Source of the DNA: Planctomycetota bacterium
GTDB lineage: Bacteria; Planctomycetota; UBA1135
Reading direction: 5' to 3'
Length of the DNA stretch: 64,000 nt
NCBI GenBank assembly: GCA_024229395.1
Contig: JAAESM010000050.1
Location: 184,043-248,042 of the forward strand
Position numbers and translations under genes: made by a program. How positions within the stretch are numbered: the first letter of the stretch is position 1; each line of letters opens with the position of its first letter. The notes under the pieces are model-generated. The model was not told the origin of the DNA, ran no database searches, and saw only the letters and a list, made by a program, of their open reading frames with translations. Shown piece by piece: positions 1 through 9,197 of the stretch.

Positions 1-2240
1 ATGGAAGTCTGATCCACGCTTGGCCAACTGGCGACCATCAGCATGTCTTCCCCACCGCGCAATTGCTCCGGAACTTCGGCCCACAGGGCTTCGCTGAGGA
101 ACGGTGTGAAAGGGTGGAGCAGCTTCAGGAGGGTTGCGAGCGTGTGACCGAGGGTTGCACGGGCTGCGGCAGCACTGGCGGCTTCAGGGGAGCCCTCAGC
201 AGCCCCCTCGCCATCCCATAGGCGGCGCTTAGCAGCTTCAACATACCAATCACAGAAGTCGTCCCAGGTGAAGCGGTACAGCGCTTGGGCTGCATCGTGG
301 AAGTCGTAGTTATCCAATGCTGTGGATACGGACTCGGTGGCGCCAGCAAGACGCGACAAGATCCATTGGTCTTCCAATGCATCCGACTGTGGCACCTGCC
401 CCGCTTGACCGAGATCGCTAGCGCCTTGCAAGTTTTGCAGCACGAAGCGCGCGACGTTCCAGATTTTGTTGCAGAAGCGTTGGCCCAACTCGAAGCGGTT
501 CTCTGCCAGCTTCACGTCTTGCCCTTCGCGAGTCAGGATCATCAGCGAGTAACGCACCGCATCGGCACCGTACTTGTCGATCATTACGACCGGATCGATA
601 CCGTTGCCAGCAGACTTGGACATGCGTCGGCCATGGCCATCCAAAACCGTGGCGTGGATGTAGCACGTGGAGAACGGATTGCGCTTGGATTCCGGCAGGT
701 CTTCCAACAGCTCGTAACCGGCCATGACCATGCGTGCCACCCACAAGTAGATGATGTCGCGGCCAGTGGACAGGAACTGGGTTGGGTAATAGCGCTTCAT
801 ATCAGCGCTCTGCTCCGGCCAACCGAGGGTGGCGAATGGCCACAACCACGACGAGCCCCAGGTATCGAGCACGTCTTCGTCTTGGCGCACGATGGGCTTG
901 CCGGTCTGCGGGTGTGGTGCGCCGATCTCAAGGTCTTCGACCGATGCGACCGGGACATTGTCCTCGTCGTACCACACCGGGATGCGATGGCCCCACCACA
1001 ACTGGCGCGAGATGCACCAGTCATGCACGTTCTCAAGCCAATCCAGGTAGACCTTGGTCCAACGCTTGGGCTTGAAGTTCAGGGTGCCATCCTTGACTGC
1101 GCCGATAGCCGGCTGCGCCAACTCTTTCATCTTCACGAACCACTGCTCGCTGACCAAGGGCTCGATTGGAGTCTTGGAGCGATCGGAGATCGTGACGTTA
1201 TTGGTGATGCTCGCTTCGCCCTCAAACAGGCCCAGTTCCTCGAATGCGGCAATCACTTGCTTGCGCGCTTCTTCACGCGGCAGTCCTTCGTAAGGACCAC
1301 ATTCGGCGTTCATCGTGCCATCCTTGTTGAGGATGTTGATGATCGGCAAGTTGTGACGATGGCCACGCTCGTAGTCCGCAGGGTCATGGCCAGGCGTGAC
1401 CTTCACAGCACCGGTACCGAACTCCGGATCGACCGATTCATCAGCGATGATCGGGATCTCTCGATCGGTCAACGGCAACAGGATCTTCTTGCCGACCAAG
1501 TGCCCGAAGCGCTTGTCGTTGGGGTGCACGGCCACACCGGTATCACCGAGCATGGTCTCTGGGCGGGTGGTGGCCACGCTCAAGAACTCATCGGAATCCT
1601 TGACCGGGTAACGCAAGGTCCAAATCGAGCTCTTCTGCGTGACGTATTCGATCTCATCATCGGAAACCGCAGTTTGCAGTTTGCAGTCCCAGTTGACCAA
1701 GCGCGCACCGCGATAGATCTTCTCTTTCTCCCACAGGCGCACGAAAGAAACGCGCACTGCATGGGCCATATCTGGATCCAGCGTGAACTTGGTGCGCGAC
1801 CAATCACAGCTCGCACCCAAACGCTTGAGCTGGCTGAGGATTACGTCGCCGTGATGCTCGCGCCATTTCCAGATCTCATCGACGAAGGCCTTGCGGCCCA
1901 TCTCCTTGCGGGTCTTGCCGTCTTCGGCGAAGAGTTTCTTCTCGACTACCGCCTGGGTGGCGATGCCAGCGTGGTCTGTGCCTGGCACCCACAAGGCATC
2001 AAATCCACTCATGCGCTTATGGCGGATCACGATGTCCTGCATGGTGTTGTTGAGCGCGTGGCCCATATGCAGCACGCCCGTGACGTTGGGCGGCGGAATC
2101 ATCACCGTGAAGGTTGGGCGGTCGCCGCCTTCGGCTGGTGGGGACATCAGACCACTCCGCTCCCACTCGGCATAGAGGCGCTGCTCGAATTCTGCCGGGG
2201 TGTAACGGGTGGAAAGAGTGTTCGCTGGAGTGTCGCTCAT
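1..2240 (-). CDS. valS: Valine--tRNA ligase, C-terminal end truncated by the window's left edge
   Basis: Minus-strand frame open from ATG at 2240 to the window edge: MSDTPANTLSTRYTPAEFEQRLYAEWERSGL...; HIGH-type PPPNVTGVLHMGHAL, KMSKS-type GRRMSKSAGN, WWGHRIPVW. Absent from the ORF track because it runs off the edge. Confidence 0.97.
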   Translation of the reverse strand, partial: MSDTPANTLSTRYTPAEFEQRLYAEWERSGLMSPPAEGGDRPTFTVMIPPPNVTGVLHMGHALNNTMQDIVIRHKRMSGFDALWVPGTDHAGIATQAVVEKKLFAEDGKTRKEMGRKAFVDEIWKWREHHGDVILSQLKRLGASCDWSRTKFTLDPDMAHAVRVSFVRLWEKEKIYRGARLVNWDCKLQTAVSDDEIEYVTQKSSIWTLRYPVKDSDEFLSVATTRPETMLGDTGVAVHPNDKRFGHLVGKKILLPLTDREIPIIADESVDPEFGTGAVKVTPGHDPADYERGHRHNLPIINILNKDGTMNAECGPYEGLPREEARKQVIAAFEELGLFEGEASITNNVTISDRSKTPIEPLVSEQWFVKMKELAQPAIGAVKDGTLNFKPKRWTKVYLDWLENVHDWCISRQLWWGHRIPVWYDEDNVPVASVEDLEIGAPHPQTGKPIVRQDEDVLDTWGSSWLWPFATLGWPEQSADMKRYYPTQFLSTGRDIIYLWVARMVMAGYELLEDLPESKRNPFSTCYIHATVLDGHGRRMSKSAGNGIDPVVMIDKYGADAVRYSLMILTREGQDVKLAENRFELGQRFCNKIWNVARFVLQNLQGASDLGQAGQVPQSDALEDQWILSRLAGATESVSTALDNYDFHDAAQALYRFTWDDFCDWYVEAAKRRLWDGEGAAEGSPEAASAAAARATLGHTLATLLKLLHPFTPFLSEALWAEVPEQLRGGEDMLMVASWPSVDQTS

Positions 2241-2249
2241 CGGTCTAAA

Positions 2250-3164
2250 TCAATCATTCGCCACAGCCTCAAAGGGGGTGGCGAAAGTGCGGGAGAGGGA
2301 TTGTCGCAAATCCGGCGGCTCCCATACGAGTTCCTTGATGGCTCGTTCACAATCCAGCTCCAAGCGCAGGCTGCGTGGCGGGCCGTCGAATTCGGCGGCC
2401 AAGCTGGCTTCGAAGTTAGGCTCCACTCCTGCGACCTCACAGGCACGCTGCCCCAGCTCGTAGCGGCTGACGGCCTGGGATCCAGCCAAGTGGAAGATTC
2501 CGGTGTGGCCTTCGCGCGCAATCTTCTCGAGCATGGGTGCGACAAAATCGACATGAACCGGAGTGCGGATTTCATCGGTGAAGAGGCTCATCGCCCTGCC
2601 GCTTCGGACCGCTTGGACTACCGCCGTATCGGCCCCCATTCGCCCTGGGCCGGCTGAACCGCCGAGTAGCAGCGGTAGACGCACCACTGCGCCCCCAAAC
2701 TCCAGAACTCTGCGCTCCGCTGCTGCTTTGGTACTGCCATAGACGGTGCGTGGACTGACCGGGCTATCTTCAAAGTAGCGCTCGGCATAGCCGTCGAAAA
2801 CTTGTTCGGTGGAGACGTAGACTACGAAGCTATCGGCGAACACAGCACTGGCGAGGAGCTCCTCGACCGCCTCGATATTGACCTTGTGAGCATGCTCTGG
2901 TTGCTGCTCACAATCGGCTGCGCGCGAAACACATGCAGCATGAATCACCACGCCGGGACGCAATTCGCCCATTATGCGCGCCAACTCGCCGCGGGCGGCC
3001 AAGTTCACCCGTACTGCCGGAGTCACGGGCCACGCGGGTGGGCGATTTTGTCCCGCGACCACGTGAATGGCCTGTGGAGGCTGAGCCGCCACGCCTAAGC
3101 CCAGTACGCCACCCATCCCGGTCATCAACCATGGCGCAAATCTCCTACTCTCCCGCATCGACAC
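2250..3164 (-). CDS. RmlD-like extended SDR / dTDP-4-dehydrorhamnose reductase-family protein (start may be 3125)
   Basis: Gly-rich TGMGGVLGLG near the N-terminus; STEQVFDG and YGSTKAAAE (YxxxK) typical of RmlD-type SDRs. 9 nt upstream of valS, same strand. Confidence 0.8.
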   Translation of the reverse strand: MSMRESRRFAPWLMTGMGGVLGLGVAAQPPQAIHVVAGQNRPPAWPVTPAVRVNLAARGELARIMGELRPGVVIHAACVSRAADCEQQPEHAHKVNIEAVEELLASAVFADSFVVYVSTEQVFDGYAERYFEDSPVSPRTVYGSTKAAAERRVLEFGGAVVRLPLLLGGSAGPGRMGADTAVVQAVRSGRAMSLFTDEIRTPVHVDFVAPMLEKIAREGHTGIFHLAGSQAVSRYELGQRACEVAGVEPNFEASLAAEFDGPPRSLRLELDCERAIKELVWEPPDLRQSLSRTFATPFEAVAND

Positions 3165-3220
3165 AGGCTACCTGCCCCCGCCAAAGATGTCATCCACCAG
3201 GCTAGACTCGAAAACGCACC

Positions 3221-6079
3221 ATGCCTGCTCTCCTACCTTTGATCGCGATCTTCCTCCTGGCCGTCGGCTGCCAAGCTCAGCAACCCGGACAGCCTTGGGA
3301 TCCTTCCCAACCCACCCCCTTCCAACCCGTTCAGTTCGGTGACAAGGAAGGCTATGAGTGGACCAAGGAATTCTTTCCCGGCAGCCAGTACCTGGATGGA
3401 ATCACGACCCCCGACGAAATCCTTGAGCAACAACTCGGAAGTCGACTCGCTCATCACGACGAGATTCTGCAGATCTTCCACCTGTGGGATAAGCAATCCG
3501 ATCGCCTTCAGCTGTTCGAGTACGGGCACACCTACGAAGGACGGCCGTTGGTCTATGCCGTCATCACCGCGGCCAGCAACCACGCGCAAATCGAGGAGCT
3601 GCGTGCTGGCAACCAACGTTTGTCCAATCCGCGCGATCTTTCGGCAGCCGCTGGCAAACGATTGGTAGAGCAACTTCCGGCTGTGGCATGGATGGGGTAT
3701 TCGATTCATGGTGATGAGACTTCGGGCGCCGACGCCTCGATGGCAGTGGCCTATCACCTCGTTGCGGAACAAAGTGATGAGACCGAGCAGATTCTCAAGA
3801 ACACCATCGTAGTCCTTGATCCATGCATGAACCCAGATGGGCGCATGCGCATCGTGCCCATGACTGAACAGCTGGCAGGCTTCCGCACCAGCCTGGATCC
3901 TGCATCAATGAGTCGCGGCCATTGGCCCTATGGTCGTGGCAACCATTATCTGTTCGACATGAACCGCGACTGGATGGCTGGCATCGCACCGGAAACACGA
4001 GGGCGCTGGGCAGTCAATCAAAAGTGGCGTCCGCAACTATTCGTGGATGCGCATGAACAAGGAGGCAGTGACACCTTCCTGATGTACCCACAAGCCAAAC
4101 CGCGTCACCCCGAGCTGCCTGCTGAATTACTGAAGTGGCAAGGTGTTTTCGCCGACGAGCATGGCGCCGCTTTTGATGGTTACGGTTGGGGTTATTACAC
4201 CCGTGAATGGGCCGATGCTTGGTACCCAGGCTATTCCGACGCCTGGGGTTCCTTGAATGGCGCGATCGGCATGCTTTATGAGCAAGGGCGCTATGCGGGT
4301 CAGCCCTATGAACGTCCTTCTGGGGAAATTGTTCCTTACCGTCGTGCAGTTCATGCTCAGACATTGGCCTCCATCTCCAACTTGAAGACGCTGGCCAAGA
4401 ATCGCCAGGCGGTGCTGACCGATTACCTGACACACCGCCGTCAACAGCTATCCAGCGATGGCCCCGACGGCAAGCGCGCATTCATCCTGCCAATGTCCTT
4501 GCATGATTCTCGCGTGCGCACTTTCTTGACGACCCTTGCTGCCCAGGGCATTGAAGTCTCCATTGCGACCAAAACCTTCACGGGCACCGATGCCGTCAAC
4601 AGCATGGGCAGCAGAATCGAGCAACGTGAATTCCCCAAGGACACCGTGGTGATTCATGCACGTCAAGCGCAAGGAGCACTGGTACGCGCGTACTTGGATT
4701 TTGATCCGCGTATGTCGAAGGAGCTCTTAATCGAAGAACGCAGATCGTTGGAGAGTGATGAAGGCTCAAAGCTCTACGACATCACCGCGTGGGACTTGAG
4801 TCGTGCTTATGGCCTGGATGCATGGTGGGCCGACGTCGATGGCTTAGAAGGTGCCGAATTGTGGCATTTGGGTCCAAGCAAAGGACTTGCCTATCAACCC
4901 CATGTAGAGCAAGCCTTCGCCTGGGCCGTTAACTCCAGCGACGACCGCATGTTGGTTTTTGCTGCACGCGCCATGGAGCGTGGCTTGAAACTGCATCTAA
5001 GTGATGAAGCCTTCGTCGGCCGCAATCACAAGGAGAGTTTCGAATTCGACCGCGGCTCCCTGCTGCTGCGACGCCATGAGAATCAAGGCATCGACTTGGA
5101 TAAGTTGGTGACCGAGGTGGCTCTTGAAACGGGTGTGGTAGCCATCGCTTTAAGTACTGGCCGTGCACCTGATCTGGAGAAGGCTGACCTAGGCGGCCAC
5201 CACTTTGACCTTTTGCGGCGCCCGCATGTCGCGTTGCTTGCTGGCCCTTCGGTCGGCACCAGTAACTTCGGCCATGTTTGGCAGTACCTCGACGAAGAGC
5301 TCGGCATTCCATTGGCCCTGCTTAACTTTGATGGCCTCGGCTGGGCAGACTTGCGTGAGTACAACGTGATTGTTGCGCCACCGGGTGCATCTCTTGGTGA
5401 AGCGGAACGCGCCTTAAGCACCTGGGTACGTAATGGTGGCACTCTGATCGCAATCGGCAGTGCGGCGTCATCGATTGCCGATTCAGACCTATCTTCGGTC
5501 AAACTACGCAGTCGTGCGCTAGATGAATTGGATGACTTCGCATTCGCCGTTGAGCAGCAACGCGCTGCCGGCGGTGAGATTGACTTTGAAGATCTTTGGG
5601 GCAGCTTGGATGATGAAGAGGTCAGGCCGGAACAAGAACAAGAACAGGAGCAAGGCAAAACGGATAAGACGCCTGTCGATAGCGATAAGAAACGCCGAGA
5701 TGCGTGGATGCGACGCTTCTCTCCGCAGGGTTCGATTCTGCGCGTGGCCTTGGACCAAGAGTCCTTCCTCACCGTCGGTCGCAACGCCGAGATTCCGGTG
5801 CACACTGCCGGCCGCAGCGTGTTCCTTTCGACTCGAAAGGTTGCTGGGCGATACGCTGCTGAATTCGAACTGCGCTTGGGCGGTTTATTGTGGCCCGAGG
5901 CGCGCGAACGCCTCGCGGACTCGGTGTGGCTGATGCGTGAATCCCACGGCCGCGGCCAAGTGATCCTATTCGCTCAGCATCCGGTTTTCCGCGGCGCCTG
6001 GCGCGGCACTGCCCGCCTGCTTGGCAACGCAGTGATTCTTGGCCCCGGCGCTGGAGCCGATCCACCTCCCGGGCGTTAA
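3221..6079 (+). CDS. M14-family zinc carboxypeptidase-like lipoprotein, 952 aa
   Basis: Lipobox-like LLAVGC; M14 signatures YEGRPLVYAVIT, SIHGDETSGADAS, LDPCMNPDGR; long C-terminal half with GATase-like segment RPHVALLAGPSVGTSNFGHVW. Confidence 0.85.
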   Translation: MPALLPLIAIFLLAVGCQAQQPGQPWDPSQPTPFQPVQFGDKEGYEWTKEFFPGSQYLDGITTPDEILEQQLGSRLAHHDEILQIFHLWDKQSDRLQLFEYGHTYEGRPLVYAVITAASNHAQIEELRAGNQRLSNPRDLSAAAGKRLVEQLPAVAWMGYSIHGDETSGADASMAVAYHLVAEQSDETEQILKNTIVVLDPCMNPDGRMRIVPMTEQLAGFRTSLDPASMSRGHWPYGRGNHYLFDMNRDWMAGIAPETRGRWAVNQKWRPQLFVDAHEQGGSDTFLMYPQAKPRHPELPAELLKWQGVFADEHGAAFDGYGWGYYTREWADAWYPGYSDAWGSLNGAIGMLYEQGRYAGQPYERPSGEIVPYRRAVHAQTLASISNLKTLAKNRQAVLTDYLTHRRQQLSSDGPDGKRAFILPMSLHDSRVRTFLTTLAAQGIEVSIATKTFTGTDAVNSMGSRIEQREFPKDTVVIHARQAQGALVRAYLDFDPRMSKELLIEERRSLESDEGSKLYDITAWDLSRAYGLDAWWADVDGLEGAELWHLGPSKGLAYQPHVEQAFAWAVNSSDDRMLVFAARAMERGLKLHLSDEAFVGRNHKESFEFDRGSLLLRRHENQGIDLDKLVTEVALETGVVAIALSTGRAPDLEKADLGGHHFDLLRRPHVALLAGPSVGTSNFGHVWQYLDEELGIPLALLNFDGLGWADLREYNVIVAPPGASLGEAERALSTWVRNGGTLIAIGSAASSIADSDLSSVKLRSRALDELDDFAFAVEQQRAAGGEIDFEDLWGSLDDEEVRPEQEQEQEQGKTDKTPVDSDKKRRDAWMRRFSPQGSILRVALDQESFLTVGRNAEIPVHTAGRSVFLSTRKVAGRYAAEFELRLGGLLWPEARERLADSVWLMRESHGRGQVILFAQHPVFRGAWRGTARLLGNAVILGPGAGADPPPGR

Positions 6080-6120
6080 ACTCTGTTCAGCTTCGGTCAG
6101 GCCGGAGCTGCAGTCACCGC

Positions 6121-7017
6121 ATGCAAGTCGAGATCCTCGTCAACCCATCCTCCGGCCGAGGCATGGGACCCGAACGCGCCAGCCGCATCGCTGAGCTGCT
6201 GAGCGCACGCGGCCACAACGTTGGCGTGCAGATGGGACGCAACCGCAACGACGCCATCGATTGGACCACCCATGCTTGTCGGGTGGCGGAACGGCTGGTC
6301 ATTGTTGGCGGCGACGGCTCGTTGAACGCGGTCGTCAATGGCCTGCCGCAAGATGCTCCCCCCATCGCCCTGTCGCCGCTCGGTACTGCCAATATGTTGG
6401 CGCATGAGTTGGGCATCACCAAGCGACCGGAAGATACCGTGGTGTTGGTCGAGCGCGGTCAACGCCAAGCACTGGACCTGCCCTGTGTGTCTTATATGGA
6501 TGGCCGCATGCGCCGCCAACGTCGCGCCTTCCTGTGTTTGGGTTTCGGTTACGACGGCGAGCTGATGCGCATGATGCACGAACAGCGTTCCGGTCCTATT
6601 CATAAGGCCCAGTACCTGAAGATGTTCGGCGATGTGTTGCGCAAATGGCAGCCGCAGCCGCAGCGCATCATTGCCGACGGCGTCGATTGCGGTGAGTACA
6701 TCTATGGCCTCATCTCCGGTGTGTCGATTTACGGCAGTCCATTGATCAAGCTCGGCAAGTGCGGCCTCGACGACGGCGCTTGGGAGCTTTTCCTGTTCAA
6801 GGACATCAACCTGCTGCGTGGTGGTTTGATGGCGATGGCCGCCGCCGGTGGCCAACTTGAGAAACTGCCAGATGTACGTCGGCTGAAAGTGCGTCAAGTG
6901 CGCATTGAAGGTGAACAGTCCTCGCCGTTGCAGGTCGATGGCGATTACGTCGGCACCACGCCGCTAGAATTCCAAGTCGACGGGCTGCAGGTCCCCATGC
7001 TCGTCGCACGCCCGTAA
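6121..7017 (+). CDS. Diacylglycerol/lipid kinase family protein (YegS/BmrU-like)
   Basis: ILVNPSSGRG near the N-terminus, VGGDGSLNAVVNGL, PLGTANMLAHELGI. Confidence 0.9.
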   Translation: MQVEILVNPSSGRGMGPERASRIAELLSARGHNVGVQMGRNRNDAIDWTTHACRVAERLVIVGGDGSLNAVVNGLPQDAPPIALSPLGTANMLAHELGITKRPEDTVVLVERGQRQALDLPCVSYMDGRMRRQRRAFLCLGFGYDGELMRMMHEQRSGPIHKAQYLKMFGDVLRKWQPQPQRIIADGVDCGEYIYGLISGVSIYGSPLIKLGKCGLDDGAWELFLFKDINLLRGGLMAMAAAGGQLEKLPDVRRLKVRQVRIEGEQSSPLQVDGDYVGTTPLEFQVDGLQVPMLVARP

Positions 7018-7841
7018 TGAAAACCGTTTCCATCTGTTCTGACATGCTCATCGGCAAAGGCCATGCACCTTTGCTGCTCGCTGGCCCATGCGCGATCGAA
7101 GGACCGCAGACTGTGGAACTTGCCAAGCGCATCGCTGAGCAGATTCAGGACTTGGGCTTCCAGTGGGTGTTCAAGGCTAGTTTCGACAAAGCCAATCGCA
7201 CTTCAGCGGGCTCCAAACGCGGGGTTGGCCTGCATCAGGGACTCGAGATCCTTGCCGAGATCAAAGAGACCTTGAAGGTGCCACTGGTAACCGATGTGCA
7301 CCTGCCGGAGCAATGCGGCACAGTCGCCGAAGTGGTCGACGTGCTGCAGATTCCAGCCTTCTTGTGCCGCCAGACCGACTTGCTGGTAGCCGCCGGCGAG
7401 ACTGGCAAGACCGTCAACGTGAAGAAAGGTCAGTTCCTGGCGCCGGCCGACATGGAATATGCCGCGGCCAAGGTCGCTTACAGTGGCAATGAGAACATCT
7501 TGCTGACCGATCGCGGCACCTTCTTCGGCTACGGCCGCCTAGTGGTGGATTTTGCCTCGCTGCCAGAGCTAAAGTCAGCCGGTTATCCCGTTTTGATGGA
7601 TGCCACCCATGCGGTGCAAGCTCCCGGTGGTATGCAAGGCAAGACTGGCGGTGACTGGAAACGCGCACCGCTGTTGATGCACGCTTCTTCCGCGACTGGC
7701 TTCGATGGCTATTTCATCGAGACGCACGATGACCCTTTGTCGTCGCCTTCCGATGGTCCGAACATGATCCCGCTGGAACACCTGCGTGGAATCTTGCAGA
7801 CCACTTTGGCGGTGCGCGCTGCGGTTGCTGGGCAGGCCTGA
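7017..7841 (+). CDS. kdsA: 3-deoxy-8-phosphooctulonate synthase (KDO-8-P synthase)
   Basis: GPCAIEG, FKASFDKANRTS, VTDVHLPEQC, IPAFLCRQTDLL, NVKKGQFLAP, DATHAVQAPGG. Overlaps the preceding stop (TAATG). Confidence 0.96.
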   Translation: MKTVSICSDMLIGKGHAPLLLAGPCAIEGPQTVELAKRIAEQIQDLGFQWVFKASFDKANRTSAGSKRGVGLHQGLEILAEIKETLKVPLVTDVHLPEQCGTVAEVVDVLQIPAFLCRQTDLLVAAGETGKTVNVKKGQFLAPADMEYAAAKVAYSGNENILLTDRGTFFGYGRLVVDFASLPELKSAGYPVLMDATHAVQAPGGMQGKTGGDWKRAPLLMHASSATGFDGYFIETHDDPLSSPSDGPNMIPLEHLRGILQTTLAVRAAVAGQA

Positions 7842-7868
7842 TCGGCTGAGCCTCCAGGGAGTCCTTGC

Positions 7869-8645
7869 CTAGATTTTTTCTTCGAAGCGGACCTTCAAGC
7901 GCTCCATGATTCGGCCGAGGATCTTCGACACACGCGATTGCGAGATGTCACGGATTTCTCCGATCTCACGCAAGGAGTAGTCGAGGAAGAAACGCATGAA
8001 CAGGATCTCGCGTTCTTCAGCATCGAGGGTCTGCGAGATCAACTCGAGCAGTTCCCTGGAGTGCGCGCCATCATCGGGGCTGTAGTCGCGCGGGTCTTCA
8101 TAGAAATCCAATGTGCCTTCGGCATCGCCTTGGTCAGTTGCTGGTTTACCGCCAGCCAACACCGGCGTGTCACGGCCACCACAGTAAAGACGGTGGTATT
8201 CCTGCAAGTCGATTCCCAGATCAGCAGCGATCTCGATTTCATTGGGTTCGCGCTCCAAGGTGCTGCGCAACTTCTCCATCACGCCCTTCAACTTGTTGAG
8301 GCGGTTACGCACCGGACGCGGCACCCAGTCATGACGACGCAGCTCATCCAAGATGGCTCCGCGGACTCGATACTCACAAAAGGCTTCGAAGGGAACGCCA
8401 CGACCTGGGTCGTAACTCTGTACAGCTTGAATCAAGCCGACATCACCCGCGCCTTCCAAGTCACCGAACTCTACCGAGCGTGGCAAACGCGCCTTCACCT
8501 TGCGCGCCACCATCACTGCGTAAGGACGGTAATACTCGATCAAGGCATTGCGTGCCTCGAGCCGTTCACTGTCGCGGTACTCGCCCCACAATCGAACCAA
8601 GGTTCGGTTGACATCTTTGTCGAGGCGCGCGCGTTTTACCATCAA
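7869..8645 (-). CDS. RNA polymerase sigma factor, FliA/WhiG-type
   Basis: Region 2: RNALIEYYRPYAVMVARKVKARLPRSVEFGDLEGAGDVGLIQAVQSYDPGRGVPFEAFCEYRVRGAILDELR; region 4: SLREIGEIRDISQSRVSKILGRIMERLK. Start 8645 or 8642. Confidence 0.93.
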   Translation of the reverse strand: MMVKRARLDKDVNRTLVRLWGEYRDSERLEARNALIEYYRPYAVMVARKVKARLPRSVEFGDLEGAGDVGLIQAVQSYDPGRGVPFEAFCEYRVRGAILDELRRHDWVPRPVRNRLNKLKGVMEKLRSTLEREPNEIEIAADLGIDLQEYHRLYCGGRDTPVLAGGKPATDQGDAEGTLDFYEDPRDYSPDDGAHSRELLELISQTLDAEEREILFMRFFLDYSLREIGEIRDISQSRVSKILGRIMERLKVRFEEKI

Positions 8646-8753
8646 GCAGGGTCAGGAATTCGTTAGCAGGGTAGCCGGAGCCACCTCTGCTATTGCGATT
8701 GGACGGAATTCCATTTCGCATTACAAGAGAAACGCAAAAAAACTTTTCGCCAC

Positions 8754-9197
8754 TTAGCCCTGAAGTACGCGCGATTCAGCCGTGCGCATCGCTGAACGAG
8801 TGTCGTCATCGTGGTCATCGAAACCCAATAAGTGCAGGGCGCCATGCACCACATACAATTCAACTTCGCCCTGAATCGGCAAATGGCGCTCGTTCGCCTG
8901 CTCTGCCGCCATATCAAGATTGACCAGGATTTCGCCGAACAGGTCCTCGTCGCCATAAGGAAAAGCCATCACATCGGTCGGTGACGGGTCGTCAAGAAAT
9001 CTTGCGTGTAATTCGCAATGTTCCTGCTGAGACATCCAAACAACTTCGACTAATGCGTTGTCAGGGCCTTCGAACAACTGCCAGGCACGTTGCAGCAACT
9101 GCAGGACACGCTCCTCGTTGAGCGCCTCAAGGCCCGCGTGATCACTGGTCTGTGCACGCGCGGTCAGGCGTAAGCGCGGTCCAATTTCCTTAGTCAT
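8754..9197 (-). CDS. ybeY: Endoribonuclease YbeY / rRNA maturation factor
   Basis: Metal-binding motif HGALHLLGFDDHDD; PTDVMAFP. True start MTKEIG at 9197 overlaps the phoH stop; the tracked ORF start at 9386 is an over-extension. Confidence 0.92.
   Translation of the reverse strand: MTKEIGPRLRLTARAQTSDHAGLEALNEERVLQLLQRAWQLFEGPDNALVEVVWMSQQEHCELHARFLDDPSPTDVMAFPYGDEDLFGEILVNLDMAAEQANERHLPIQGEVELYVVHGALHLLGFDDHDDDTRSAMRTAESRVLQG

Noticed and set aside
285-2657. 790-aa plus-strand ORF
   Set aside because: Antisense to valS, whose minus-strand frame has unmistakable class I synthetase motifs; composition is typical of a shadow ORF in a GC-rich gene.
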